64,000 nt of DNA from Nymphaea colorata (lineage: Eukaryota; Streptophyta; Magnoliopsida; Nymphaeales; Nymphaeaceae): positions 26,490,131 through 26,554,130 of the forward strand of contig NC_045140.1 of the NCBI RefSeq assembly GCF_008831285.2, read 5' to 3'. A program made the position numbers and the translations under genes. Under the pieces are notes generated by a model, which worked only from the letters and a program-made list of their open reading frames with translations, was not told where the DNA came from and did no database searches. This document shows positions 50,000-63,479 of the stretch, piece by piece. Each line of letters opens with the position of its first letter. Position 1 is the first letter of the stretch.

Positions 50000-52300
50000 G
50001 GGGCAAGACAATATTAGACTGTCCACCATTATACTATTTTAAGAAATAAATAAATAAATAAGAATGAGCACCCGTGGAGGAGGTCGTGGCCTCCCTACCC
50101 TCAAACATTGGCCGTTTGTAACGCCCAGTAAGGTGTGGCCTGCACAGAACCTGAGCACGAGCCGGCTCGGTTGAAATAAAAAAAGTTTATTTTTTAAATA
50201 TAAATTAAAATTTTTTGAATATAACTTACATTTTACTAATAAAATATATATTATTATTAAATAAAAAAATATAAAAAATAAATCCAATCAAATCGAACCC
50301 CATCGAATTGATTTGAATCGACTCGGGCAGGTTTTTTCGTGCCCAAGCTTCAACCCATCAAACCGGGCACCCATCAAATACCCGAACCTGGAGGGGATGT
50401 CCTCCTTCCTATATGACATCAGGGGCCGCAACATCGCCTCCCTTTCGCTTGATACAGTTTTCTTATTTCTTGCCCAAGAAGCCGGGATCCGGGTATCGGT
50501 TCCTTTTGGTTTTCCGAAACTGGTTTCGCATTTGGATATGCTACTGGATCCAAGTCCGACCGGATCAGCCCATCATTGAAAATGATAACGGGGCGCGGAC
50601 GCGAGGAGAAAGCCGCAACAGAGCGGCGGGCAGGAGATCCACGGCGAGGGTACCATAAATTCCATACAAGTACCAAAAGGTCGGCTTTATCCCCGTTCCA
50701 TTTTCTCGCGCATCCGGCTCTTTCAAACGGTCATTTTGTACCGCAAAATTGCCAAGTTGCCACCGACGCTTCCTAACACTGTGTACGTGCTCGGTACAAC
50801 TGGAGAGTTGTATGTCTAGAAAAGTAATAAGTTGCGAATCCTGGCTTTTATGGGAACCACATAGTAGTTGCTAATGTTTCTGAGTTAATACAGCAAAAGG
50901 TAGGCCTGGCTTTCCTTTCCAAATGTGCAAATTTTCTTCTTAGCTGTCATCTTGAAAGCAATCATAAAGAAGGCGTTTGACCCAAAAATTTGCCAAACGC
51001 CTTGTTGTAGTTACCAATGTTGTTAAAATCTAATGGAACTACATTCCTGGCAAATTAAATACCATATTCATGTTCTTATTAGTTTTATACTTTTTATTAT
51101 ACGTTTTATTTTTTGGCGGATTCATAATCAAACAAGCCGAATCACTAAATTGAGTGATTCGTTTAATCAACAACTACTCTACTCAACAAAGCTCTGATCT
51201 CAAATTTAAATTTCGAAAGAACTTGTGTGGACCCATATTACATTCGACCTAATGTATACAAAAAATGAATGAGATTTGGCGACATTTCACATTACTGTTA
51301 AGAGAAGGCTCCACATGTAAATCTTTGAAAAATCCTCTGTTGTTGGCACATTTCCTCTGATGCTATGCTGGCATCCTGTTGCCTTCAATGCCTACTTTCT
51401 CAATGCGTGAAGGAAAATTCCCTTAGTGTTTGCATTGCTTGATGCACTAAGAAAACCACTTAGGTTGTCTTGTTCATGAAAACTTTTCCCTTCCCATACC
51501 AATGCAGAATTTCAGCAGTTGTATGCATTGTGAAATTGGGCATCCCCCACTTAAATAGATAAAAAGAAAAGAACTCTTTCGCTTTTGTGGTTTCTATGCA
51601 AACAAGGAATTGCTTTTCTCCGAGAAAGTGACCTCAGAATTCAACACTACCCTTTCTGTCTATATTTCTTGATTGCATGTGAAACGTACCATCAGCAAAT
51701 CGGAAAACTAGTCCCAAGGGGGTTGGGATAGTTTTCAACCAGCAACAGATGCGCCTTGGTTTTACTTTACTAGCTGCATCATTGCTCCAAACACAAAGAA
51801 AATGAAAGAAGAAAACACGGTTTTGAGGACAACAAAAATGTCTCAGCAGTGTTTGATTATGATAACAGTTTACCCCAAAAAATAGAAAGCACCTTTTTTA
51901 CAGAGGAATTTTGTGCTTCACAAACACGTCACCAGGGGCGCGTTTGCATCATTCTGTGAGAAAATATGTCCCCAGGTTGGGCTTTCCATATGAATCGCGA
52001 TGAAACAAATGCTTCTTAGAAAGAGGGGAAAGAAGTTCAGGTGCTCCGTGCCTTGAAGAGAGGTATTGTCATGTTAAATTGTTGATCACGCAAGGACGAA
52101 AATGTCATTGCACCTAACGGAAGATTCACTCTCCCTTTTTTTCTGTTTTTCGCTTTTTCTTCTAGCAGGCGCAGCAGTCAAACCGGCCACAAATAGGGGA
52201 TACGGATGACATTTTGTAAAAGTAACGGACGGACCTGGTAATTGTTGAGCCGAATTAAACACGAAAATTACGGGAGAGGAGAGCAGCTACTCCTTCTCTC
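50000..52300. other. Gene-free stretch before the KH gene
   Basis: It is GC-richer around 50450-50720, with overlapping open frames on both strands and no recognisable protein. A short perfect hairpin (AAGGCGTTTG / CAAACGCCTT, 14-base loop) lies at 50970-51003. The last few hundred bases are probably the promoter of the KH gene. Confidence 0.45.
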
Positions 52301-52312
52301 TGCTACGAGCAG

Positions 52313-52406
52313 TATAAAACGCTGGGTATCGTGGCAAACTGAGAGGCGAGAGTGGAGCTGTGGGAGCACCGCCATAGACTCTGGAGAGAGAGAGAGAGCG
52401 AGAGAG
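52313..52406 (+). promoter_or_regulatory. TATA box and GA-rich leader of the SPIN1-like gene
   Basis: TATAAAA at 52313-52319 stands 88 bases before the ATG at 52407, a suitable distance for a core promoter with transcription starting near 52345. The leader ends in a GAGAGA-rich tract touching the start codon. Confidence 0.6.
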
Positions 52407-55400
52407 ATGTCTTCGGGCGGCCGGTACATGGCATACTCGCCGTCGCCTTCGACGGCGTCTCCTTCTCCTCACATCGCTGCTGCTCTCGTAGAGCACGACA
52501 AGTATGCAATCGCCTTTCGCTCGCTGTCTAATTTCGGGATTTCGTGAGTGAAATGAGTGAAGATGCTCTCGTGTTGATGATCCCTTCCCTATATTTTCTC
52601 CTCGTTTTTCTCATGCTTTCGGCGCGGGAATACTCGGATATCGTGAATCGGACGGTCGAATTGCGGGATTAGTCATTGTGTGTGTTCATACAGTTTTCGG
52701 GAGATGTTTGTCGGCCCTTCCTTCTGTAGATTTGTCGGGAAATCTACAGTCCGTTGGCCTGGTTTTTAGTATTTAGTTTCTCTTTCCTCTTCTTAGTTGT
52801 ACTATAGCGCTGGTGAAATTAAAATGTGGCTCTTTTCATGTACTTGAAGGATGTTTTGTTTTTCCGCGTGAATATTTGCTTGGAGTTGTTTTCGCTCTTT
52901 ATACGTGGAATTTTGGCATAAATCTCTGTATTTCATGGTCTGCATAAACGTCCTCAATGTTCTTGGTTGGACCATGCATTATCCTGAATTTTTTCCCATT
53001 CTCATATGTTTTTTATCATGAAAATGGTTAAGTTCCGCACATTAAAGTTTTTGTTCTTGGTTGTTCTTGAAGTTTTTGTTCTGTGTTCATGCAGCCCCCA
53101 TTAATCTGAAATTTGCTCGAAAACTTATGTCTTCTGGATCCGATTGTTTACATTTTCCTTCTCATGTTCTTATATTTTGGTGTAATTTTCAAGTTCATTT
53201 TCTTTTGCTCCATGAGACCCCGTCGATCCCATCTAATCATAATTAGTTGGAGAACTTTTTTTTGTATGTTTATTTTTTTAAGAAGACTCAATCTTAATCG
53301 CGACTCGTATTCTAGGATAATTTTCCTAGTCTGTTAGTTTGCCAATGTTCCGTCCAATTTTGATTCGTTGACTTGGTTTGAGTTTCAATTTTTCTGTTGT
53401 CCTTCAGTCGGTCCTTTTAATTCATATTGGATGAGTGACCATTTGTTAGCTTTTTCATTTTCTTGTCTTCTCCTCATTATGCGTGCACAATCTCATTTCT
53501 TCTCCAACTCTCTTTATTTAATACTTGATTAATAGTTATTATTGGGTGGGTAATGTGGGACTGTGGTACTCGTCACATAAGATTTGCAGATATCTTTGTA
53601 ACTGAGATCATGCTTTCACACTTCCGTTAATTTTCCAAGGATGTAGTTTGTACTGAGTTCTGAGAAATCAGATCTGCTATGGATGGGTGGAGGTGAATGG
53701 TGAATATGCGTATCTGGAGATATGTCTAATATAATAAAAGAACATGCCTATCCTAGTTAGAACAAAGATGTTTTTATCATTTATATACTCATTCTTACTT
53801 GGTGAATACAATTATTGGCAGATACCTTTCTGACTTGCTTGCTGAAAGAGAAAAGCTTGGACCATTTGTGCAAGTTCTTCCACACAGTTACAGGGTCTTG
53901 AATCAGGGTGAGATATTAGGTCTTCATAAGATCGTCTAATTGGACTTGGTTATTGATATTTAATTCTCGTTTGCTGCACTTTCACCACTTATTGTGCTTT
54001 TCTGTTGCAGACCATCTGCGTGATCTTCTAAGTTAAAGGGCTTTACTATGAAGCTTTGCATGTCTATTCTCAAAGTTCAAATCATTTGGATTATGTATAA
54101 ATTTTAAAACGGTAGTTACTAATGTATGTACGATCTTTAAGAAAAAACCTTTTACTTGTATTTGATTAGTTTCAACTTTTAACTGTTGGTGGTTCCAGAA
54201 ATTGAAGAAAAAAAAATCAATCGGCTACTCTATGAGGAAATAGAGAGAATGTTCATGGCTTTGGGATAATGTAATAACGACTGAAGGCATAGCTGCAGTG
54301 AAATGTTTTTGGCCTTTGGGGTAAAAATTTGGTCATGAATTCAAAGATTTATATAGGTGTTGGATACATTCTTATCGTTCTAATTGAAATTGATCAGGAG
54401 CCAAGACATGCGAGTGCTGGGAGCACGACGCGCATATTGTTGTTGCCATGATCACAAGCTATCTTCATATGCTTGTGTAAAAAAGGTGCGAACATGTGAA
54501 AGTAACCATTGATCAGCTAAATCCTCGTTTAGTCTTCATTGCTGATTGATAATACATGGAACCTGAGTACCGGAAGCTCACCATTCTTAGGTTACATAGA
54601 GGGGAATTGTAGAATCTGGTGACTAGACAAGTACAGCATGCTGGTTTATTTTCTTCTTGTGCAACAGCCAGTTTCAGGAATCTTAACAGAATGATCTGAT
54701 AAGGTTAGTTTGTTCTTGAGTGGGCTGATTTCGCTTCTGGTGGTTAAAATTGTTTCACATTTTTTGGACATTTCATAATTCAAAGATTAGCTAGAAGATC
54801 TAAGAGGAAAGGTGTGCCGGACGTCAGCATTAATTTCATAGAAAATAATAGAATGGCGTTTGAAATTTGTTCACATTTTTTAGATATTTCACCATTTAAC
54901 AATTAACCATAGCTTGCATTGAAGATCGAGGAAGTTATCTGCAGGATATTATTATTAATTGCACAGATGATAATAGAAATTTCAGTTGTTGAACTTATGT
55001 TTTTGTTCAAAGGATAAGAAGAAGAAAGTGGGGACAGATAAAAGAAGTATTCTTGAGATTTTTTCAGCATTAATTGTAGATAAGAATAGTATATTGCTCT
55101 GAGTGTGGAGTTTGTTAATACTATGTTGCAAAATCTGTGAATATGTGGTGCCTTTGAAATTCAGAAATTAATTCTCTTAAGTGATTGTACCTGAGTTCAG
55201 GGACGTTTAAATGGTTTTTGACCTCAGGAACCATATTGTTGAAGTGCAAGGGATATGCTACCACGGGGCCAAAAGTATATTGCGTGAAAGGTATTTATGG
55301 TCCCTGTGTATTATGAGGCCCGTCTGATGACATACAAAAGCCAGGCATGGCTTTAATTGAAGCCATTAGCTTGTACTGTACAAGGAAAAGTGAAAGTTCC

Positions 55401-58400
55401 ATGATTTTGCATATTTCTTGAAGTACTTCAAATGACACCATATCTTTGAGTTATGGTGATTCCAGGACTGTGCGATGGGTGATGCCTAAAGAGGAATTAG
55501 GAAGGTGGATCGTGGGTGACTTACATGGATTTATGATTCTCTTTCACCATCGCTTTTGTAGATCCATATCATCCATTGTGGCTTCCTTTGGAGGATTTGC
55601 CCTGTTCTTTTTCTTGCTGGTCTGTGTTGTGAAACCTGCACATCTCAATTATCAAATAACTCTACTTGAGGGTGAGAACCTCCTGTAGCGGCTGCATGTA
55701 CTACCAGTTGTAGGTGTATCATAAAGAAGCTAGTGGGTTGCCATTCTATCCGACAGGATTGCATAGATTCTTTGCCACCATTTGACAGATCTATGCTTAT
55801 TGGTATCTGATGTTGTTCCTTTTAGCACAGAGGTATGATGGTGCCAAATGAAATCTTACAACTTACGACCAGTGTGGAGGTTGGAGGACCCTGAAGATTA
55901 CAATGAGCATAGTGGAAGATTACAACTTACGACTGGTGTGGAGGTTGGAGGACCCTGGAGTAGACATGGATATATTGTGTCAATGAGCTATTTTATATGA
56001 GCTATTTTATTAACAATGAGCATAGTAATATTTTTAATTTGGTTATTTTATTCTATAACTAAAAGGATGCTGTTTTGATATGAGAACAAGCATTCAAGTG
56101 TGATATTTGATAAGTTTGGTACCTGTTTTGAGTTTACTTATATTAGGTTAACTGAAATGTGCATAATGATACAAATCATGACTGCTAAAACATAAAAAAT
56201 AAATGAGAAAAAAGTTTTATATTAGTGTCAAATCGATGAGAGGTCCATGATCTTTTTGAGAAGTGGAAACAGTTCTCTATATTTCTGTCCGACTTGTTAG
56301 CAGGATGAGTTAGGCAGATTGATTCCTAAAGGTGAACGAAAATATATGGACTGTGATTGAGCTCTTGTGAGTGGCTGTCTCTTTAATCTGAGACAAGCTA
56401 CCAGTTGCTTCACTTTGCAAATTGCATCTGTCCGGATACATGACATTCATGTTTAGAGGCTAAACCCCAGGTTGGGACGTGCTCAACTTTTGGCATCCTT
56501 TGGTAGTGATGGAAGTTACACATGTTACATAAAAAGCATTCCCATGCAACTGGTGGACAGGAAGTTTCTTGATTGATGTGGAGGGAAGCCATGGCTTTTA
56601 GGCTTGAACCCTGCTGTACATTCTCCTGTCAATTTTGGGCTTGTCTCCTGCCAGAGAGGTCTCACTATCTATATTCTATACTACATATACATGTCTGTGC
56701 GTGCATGCATACATATAGATATATATAGCCTTGTAAAATGACTGATAAAGAGTATTATATCTTGAATATCAGCTCTTATTATATATATTAAGCTGAAAAG
56801 CAATATAGAATTATCTTAAGCGTTGCTGGGAAGATATAGTTGTCGGCTGCAGTAATCCATTTTTGGCCATGGGATGGGGCTGACATACTTACCATAACGA
56901 TAAATCTACTTTAGTCCATTAAGTTGGTCTGCTCATCTGCTTTCAGGGGTTCATGGAGCAAGTGATACCTTGGAATATCTCAGACTTACAGCTCTATGCA
57001 ACTTACTTTCATGTTATAGAATTTATTTGAGAAACACACTGTTATTAATTTTCACTGTACATTGAATGGTGTGGTATGCTGTCTTAAGCTACTCTAACCA
57101 CCTCGATGGAATTTGATCACACGTGGTTTCCTGCAAATTTGCAATTATTTTTTTAATGAAAAGATTTTTAGATGTATGACAAGTATTAAGTCCACTATCC
57201 ATGACATAGATACCCATCCATTTGATTACACTTACATTCAGTTTGAAAAAATAAAAGTTTTCAATTGACCCATGGTTCCATCATTTTCCCATTCTTTGCT
57301 GAACTCATCTAACATGATACTTACGCTGATGAATCCATTTTTGCCATCTTCTTCTTGAATACGTGCTGACTTTTATTATTATTGAAATTGAAATTTGAAA
57401 CAGAAATATTGCGTGTAACTACACTGTTGGGGAATGCATCATTTTTAGACCAGACTGGGCTTGAACATGCGAGCCCACTGACTTCTGGAGGATTGTTTTC
57501 AAATGGAGCAGATAGGAATGTATGGGCACCAACATTCCACTCAGAAGTACGGATACTAACCATTAACATAACTACTCTTTCCTGCTAATTTTACTCGCTT
57601 CAGTAAGATTCCAGACATTATCCTACATTTAGTGCTAACTTGTTCGAGGTAGGAGTTTACACATGTTAAGCTTGGTTTTTTTTGTTTTGACTCCTAGTGG
57701 CCATCTTCTTGCTGCATTGAGATATTCATATATCTCGAACAAGTAGTAGAATGTTGCAGGTTTGTGTGGTTGTTGTGCACTATCAGCTGCCGTTCAGCTA
57801 ATTTGAACTAGAAAGTAGACACTGTTGAAATGTATGATGTTGGATGAGCATGAGTACAGAGTCTTATCAGATCTTGGATTTAATCCAAGATTCCATTTTA
57901 TTGCCTAGGTGCAAAGAGTATGTGGAAATGGCAATGATTGCTCCTGCCAACAGCAAGATTGTTGGTATTGTGGGTAACATCATGGTGTTCTGGTCTATAG
58001 ATTGTCATGAATTGCATGAAGGACCTTGGGGACAACAATCTCACTTTATGTTCCACCAGTTGCTAGCAAGAAGCCAGAGGTGGCATCCTTCTCACTATGG
58101 TGTGCTTTGGTAGTCAATGGAACACAATTTAATATTTGACGGACACATATACAATCATAGATGGGCTTAATAAGATTAACAGGAGAGGCAAGGGGCTAAT
58201 CCTATTCTTGCTGATGCTTGCTATTCGTGGGATGACCTTGAGTGGTGTTCCTTCATTAATCCATGCGCATGCATTTTTACGCTTTCTTCGTCCCTAATGA
58301 TATGAGCCGTGAGGCACCATCACAAATTGCACTTGAAAGTAGAGTAGGAGTGAAGAGTTACACGCATTGATTCTGTGTTTGTCAATTTCAAAAGTGTCAT

Positions 58401-59571
58401 CCCTTCTTTGTCCCCCCTCATCTCCAGCTGTAACTGTACTTTCTGCTTAATTTCTTTAATTCAAAATTTCAAACTATGCAAATTATTGCTATCATTTGCT
58501 TCTATCTTTCCTTGCCCACTTCTAACTTTCTCTTAATTTTCCTTGGATTCTTTTGTAGAGGCTAGGTGGACTAATGCAGTCACCTAGTCATGGGTGGCTT
58601 GGTGCACAAGGAAGTTCATCTGGCCTTGTTTGCAAGAAGTCATTCAGAATTGACATTCCTGCAGATAAATATCCTAGCGTGGGTGCAGAACAACTCCCAC
58701 CCTGTCTCTCTGTCTCTCTCTTCCTCTCTCTCACATATGTATATATATCTTGAATGCAGTACAACTTTGTTGGCCGCCTCCTGGGACCTAGAGGCAATTC
58801 TCTGAAGCGTGTGGAAGCAACTACAGAGTGCCGTGTGTTGATCAGGGGTCGTGGCAGTATCAAGGATCCAGCTAGGGTAATTATAAATTTGTTCCACAAC
58901 CTTTTGTAACACTTGCTGTTCATATGTATTGGTAGAAATGGCAGAATTTTCAAAAACGCATCATTAATATAGCACCTCGCCGCTGCACCTGTACTACATT
59001 GATGAACTGAACAGGTATTCGGGTCACACCCGATATTGGGTTTTTTTGCTGTGAATCTTTACGTGCACCAAGAGTTTAATTGTTGTAACTTTTGTCGGGC
59101 AGTTGTCCATGAATCTTGTGATGCTGAAAAGACTGTCTTGGAACAATCCTCTCATTGTGGTATATGATCTTTTCACAGGAAGAGCTGATGAGGGGGAAGC
59201 CCGGTTATGAGCATCTCAACGAGCCGCTGCATGTAGTTGTTGAAGCTGAACTGCCTGTCGAAATGATTGATTCCCGGTTAATGCAAGCCCGGGAGGTCAT
59301 AGAAGACTTGCTGAAGCCTGTGGTAGGTTTGATTGCTATTAGTTCTCCTCCTTCCAGCCTTTCAGATCATAATTTTATTGGCTGATGATGTCCATCCGAT
59401 TAAGCCTTCACTTCTTTGTAGGACGAGTCGCAAGACTACTACAAAAAGCAGCAGCTACGAGAGCTTGCTATCCTGAACGGGACTCTGAGAGATGATAGCT
59501 CTCAAATGTCAGGGTCGGTTTCTCCTTTTCACAACAGCCTCGGAATGAAGAGAGCAAAAACTCGAGGTTGA
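52407..59571 (+). CDS. SPIN1/quaking-type (STAR) KH-domain RNA-binding protein
   Basis: Seven exons: 52407-52501, 53822-53907, 57404-57546, 58559-58678, 58760-58876, 59179-59322, 59422-59571. All are GT-AG and in phase, giving 284 residues (rice SPIN1 is about the same). It begins [18 protein letters not shown], a hallmark of this plant family. A QUA1-like segment at about 29-64 ([20 protein letters not shown]) suits dimerisation. A single KH domain spans about 140-235 with the GxxG loop as GPRG (residues 157-160) and [19 protein letters not shown]; the STAR extension contains [13 protein letters not shown]. It ends [16 protein letters not shown], a probable NLS. Rice SPIN1 binds RNA and takes part in flowering control; splicing-type roles are inferred from STAR relatives. 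Intron 1 is 1.3 kb and intron 2 is 3.5 kb. Confidence 0.95.
53908..57403 (+). repeat. Long intron 2 of the SPIN1-like gene, with local duplications
   Basis: No coding sequence recognised. ACTTACGACCAGTGTGGAGG with its neighbours (55856-55893) recurs at 55920-55957, a 64-bp-spaced repeat; ACAATGAGCATAGT also recurs nearby. A diverged duplication of TTCACATTTTTTGGACATTT-type sequence lies at about 54750-54970. Confidence 0.6.
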
Positions 59572-59795
59572 CGTGATGTTAGGATTAGAAGGTGAAATCT
59601 GTTAATGCTCTTCAAGCTACTATTGCGGCAAGTAGCTTCACCCATTCAATCGGCCGTGACGTCAGATGGTATCAGGTGGTAATACGTCGAGTCTGGGAAT
59701 GCTGTCGTGCTAGCGTTAGTCTACTATTTATCCACGTGACAGTGTTGTGAGCCATGCCAGCTTAGGTTTGTCTACTAATGCTAAACAAGAGGTTG

Positions 59796-59801
59796 AATAA
59801 A
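59796..59801 (+). terminator. AATAAA polyadenylation signal of the SPIN1-like gene
   Basis: A canonical AATAAA 225 bases after the stop codon, in a U-rich context. It is a plausible near-upstream element. Confidence 0.45.
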
Positions 59802-59809
59802 CCTGTCTT

Positions 59810-61380
59810 TTCTTATGGTGTTGATAGTTGCCTGTTCATGGATTTAGTGTATCAGACGTGATAGTTGCAGTCGTGCAAGTTACAGTTTTGATGTATAAGT
59901 TGAGTAATGCAAAGAGGCCGTGCATGGGTATGCCTGTGTACAAAAGAGACGCAAGATGCTTTTAGAGTAGGAGCATCTGAGTTTTGGAAGTAGCAAATTT
60001 TTCTGGGATAACGGCAGGCATGCCGCTGATTTTTTTATCGTATGTTATTTGCATTGTAATTTTAACGTTACTCTCGCACGTCCTGGTGGTACCTTCTGCT
60101 GCTAATAGTTTCATATCACAGGTCTGGATTGCACCAATCTAACAGTTGTTAAAGTTGAGCGGTTTCCCGCTGCTGAAGACACGTTCAAAACATGCGATTT
60201 GTGGCTTCTGATATTGGAGGTAGGAAATGAACGTTTCCGTAGCTCAACTGTTTCTATTGTCTTGGGGGTACAACGTGCACGAGGTTGCCTTTCTGTTCGT
60301 TAAAGTGCCTGGCAGACCAACCGTTTCTATTGTCTTTGGGGTTACGAGGGTTATCTTTCTGTTCGTTATAACTGTCTTGCTAACTAAATGATTGTGTGGG
60401 AGATATAGCGCAAGTGGCTGAATGCAGTCGCTTGTCCCATGAGCTATGCGGCATAACCTGACATTGAGGACACTTGCCTTGTAGCATAGGGAACCTATAA
60501 ACCGGAATCCTGCAAGAAAAATGTGCCGGCGATCAGAGGGAAAAATTGAAAGGAATTATGATTGCCGAACCCGCGAGGGTATACATGCTTATCCGAATCT
60601 TCTTGAATTCAACTTTCTATTACGGCCTAGCGGTGGTAACTGTTATTACTTCTAGCATAGGCTATCATGGCGGACAAAAAGAAATATCACGTCCAGTGGA
60701 CGTAGGACGTAAGACTCAAATTGGAAGTCAGGCATCTGGTAATACATTTTGAGGCAACTAGAAATTAAGACCATCAATTGAAAATCCCCACGGCTGCTAA
60801 TGATTTGGTGGAAGACTACTGCAATTTCCGTTCAAAAGATTGAAAAGCCATGTAAATAGATAAAAGGTGTGATAAACTTGGGTTGAAAAACCCCCCTTAT
60901 TTTTTTCTTGTGGGACAACACCGGCTTTCCTTGCCTCGTAAAATGATGATTTGATATCCTTATCAGGCGGCCAAAGATCTTACGGCTAAGATCGGATACC
61001 CAAGACCTCAGATCCGCGGATCAAACAAATACCAGGTACAACGTCCATAGGTAACGTACATATGATACATAAAACAAAACTATTCACACTCCCTGATGTA
61101 AAAGGAAGAAAACATGCTGCTTTTAAAAATAGATTTATGCCGCTGCAACTCATCAATCAAAACCAAAACATTGAGAATATGCTGTGTACTACACTAGAGT
61201 TGAGAAAAAACAAAAACAAGTAGCTTTAGGTTATAAAAAAGGACGAGAACAGAACCAAAAGTTTTTAGGAGTCGCGGCAAGCGAAGCAAAAAACCTGAAA
61301 CCAGCCTTTTTTGGGTCGCTAGCCAATCACGCCACCAACACTCGTGTGTTTCACTAGCAAAGATGAGCAAAAACTTGAAC
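59810..61380. other. Intergenic region between convergent genes
   Basis: Contains the 3' flanks of the KH gene and the SNAP50 gene. A diverged direct repeat (CTGTTTCTATTGTCTTGGGG and CCGTTTCTATTGTCTTTGGG, each followed by TTTCTGTTCGTTA) lies at about 60246-60375. No gene recognised. Confidence 0.5.
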
Positions 61381-61382
61381 TT

Positions 61383-62742
61383 CTATTCACAAAAATAGTC
61401 ATAGACTGTGAAGTCATCATACAGCAGTGTACCAGCTTCTGAATAGTGCAGCAAAAAGTAGCAGTTATCGCAGAAATACGAAGGGTTTTCAGGAGCATAC
61501 TTATCATCGACTGTTATTTTCTTTGCCCTAAAAATGCCACAGATAGAGCATTTCCTGTGTCCAGTGCGTATTTGAAATATAAGCAAAGGATAAGCTGCCT
61601 TATTTTGTACATCCTCAGGATGAATCAGTCTCATGTCCCTGATGACAACCGCATGCCTGCAGTCTCCCTGCAAGAGAACCATCAATGCAGTAACTTTGTG
61701 ATTTTCTATCCGAAGATATATCCATGAAGGTAAACTTGTGAAACCGAGAACGTTTACATCACAAGTTTAATTTGATGAAACAGAGAACGTTTACGTCACA
61801 AGCTTAATTTGTTCTGTCGAACAAAGCAATTCAAGCTGGTGACATCATAATTGACTCTGACATAGAAATTGCACATAGTGAAGCACAAAAGCTTTTGGGG
61901 GTGTGTCTGATTGCCTAAAAAATGTTTTCGGCTGTAAATCCAGGTGAAAAAAAATCATTTCAGTTCCTCTCCCTGAAGGTCCAGCTGAAGATCCAGAAAT
62001 TCATACATTTTATGCGTTAAACCTGGAGAACATATCCAGGTATTGTACTACAGTCATCCTTCTAAGTTATTCAAGAAATCAATCTTCAGGTGAAAGAAAC
62101 AAGAGGAAAAAATGAAGTTGCAAGAAAAGTCTAGGAAAAGGGGAACGGCGAAAATAAGACAAAAAAGGAACAAAGGAAGAAATGCAGTCTGGAGGCAAAT
62201 TTTTATCAAAAAATAATAAATGTGAGAAGCGTGAAGATGTTTTGTAAGCAGCAGGGATTCTAGAAGCACTCCCATACTATTCTATAAATGAACATACAAA
62301 GCATTTAAATCATATGAAATCAAACATTCTCCTACTCGAGAATGCCTGTGCTTAATGGCTAGATCAATAAAACTTTGGAGAAATGGTACCTGATGACAAT
62401 AAAGGTAGTAAGAACCAAGCCGGAACTTCAAATCACAGAACCTAGTCTTATGCATTGCAAGGGACTTGAAGATGGGAAGATGCTCTGTGGCAACACCACC
62501 TAACAAACTTTTGTGTTTCTTAAAAGAATTTCCTGACACAATAGCTTCCCACTTTGCAAGTGCTTCATCTTTGCTGTTCTGCAACCAGTTCCTTATTGGT
62601 TCACTGTAGTCTATAGCAGAACGATCTCTCAAATCATTGCAGAATGAGCCCTGTAAGATGACCAAGCTTAATTTTATAGATCATATGCTCAAATAGAATA
62701 ACCGCATTTGTTTCTCATAAAATGCTATACTCACGTGTAAAT

Positions 62743-62789
<47 letters not shown>

Positions 62790-63464
62790 AAGTGGGATTG
62801 GTATCAATATATTGTTCGTAAATAGTTCTTGAAGAACTAAATTGTACTTTTGATAAAAGGAACGTCTCAGTAAACTTTTCAGAAGTAAGCAAATTAATCA
62901 TAAAAAGGACAGTTTCTCAAAAGTCATTCTAATTGGTACTTTCTTGAGTATCCCAAATAAATTTTTCCAAAAGAAACAAAAACAAGCATGAAAAAAACAT
63001 TTTCCCAAATGTCATGATATATGACAGCATTTATCCAAATTCTTCAAAGTTGATTTTCCGTTTAGAGGGTGTTAAGAACCCTGAAATAATTTTCAGGATG
63101 TACTGAGAAGATGAAATTTCACCCTTCTGTATCAAACATGGATGAAATTTAGCGTGAAAAACTTCACCTGTGTAATGCTTTCAATGAGTTATTAACAAAC
63201 ACCCCTTTAGTTTGAAACATAGTGCAACATTAAACTAGTACGTAGTATGTCATATGATTTATCTACAGCTTAACCCTTGTGCAATGTGCATTCATATATT
63301 TGCATAGGAACTGTTCAGTCTGGTGTAGTCATAGTTACTTCAATTAGAAAATATCCAGAGGGATCGTGCACTCCTTCTTGCTGCATAAGTTGATCTGTCG
63401 AGCAATATATTTTGTCCCTCAACTCTGTGAGGGTTTGCTTCCCTAGAACAAGGAATTCTTGGCT
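61383..63464 (-). CDS. SRD2: snRNA-activating protein complex subunit SNAP50 / SRD2-like (5' part missing)
   Basis: Three in-phase exons: 63464-63339, 62650-62390, 61667-61383, giving 223 C-terminal residues and a TAG stop. The first exon reads [20 protein letters not shown] and [10 protein letters not shown], the signature SNAP50 block. The second has YSEPIRNWL and [20 protein letters not shown]. The third has [19 protein letters not shown] and the zinc-finger block [39 protein letters not shown], ending [15 protein letters not shown]50/SNAPC3 binds the upstream sequence element of snRNA genes with SNAPc; in Arabidopsis SRD2 it is required for snRNA transcription and cell redifferentiation. 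The N-terminal exons were not found between 63465 and 64000, so they probably lie to the right of the window. Confidence 0.92.
62747..62786. repeat. GA microsatellite in SNAP50 intron
   Basis: About 20 GA units (CT in the sense of the gene), in the intron between the first two exons seen, about 95 bases upstream of the exon that starts at 62650. Confidence 0.95.
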
Positions 63465-63479
63465 CTGCAACATAATTTG

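Noticed and set aside
50313-50776. Overlapping open frames of 66-88 residues
   Set aside because: No domain, no codon-like pattern, and several conflicting frames of similar length; looks like decayed repeat sequence.
55446-55688. 80-residue frame in SPIN1-like intron 2 with a hydrophobic stretch
   Set aside because: It lies in an intron, starts without context and matches nothing I know.
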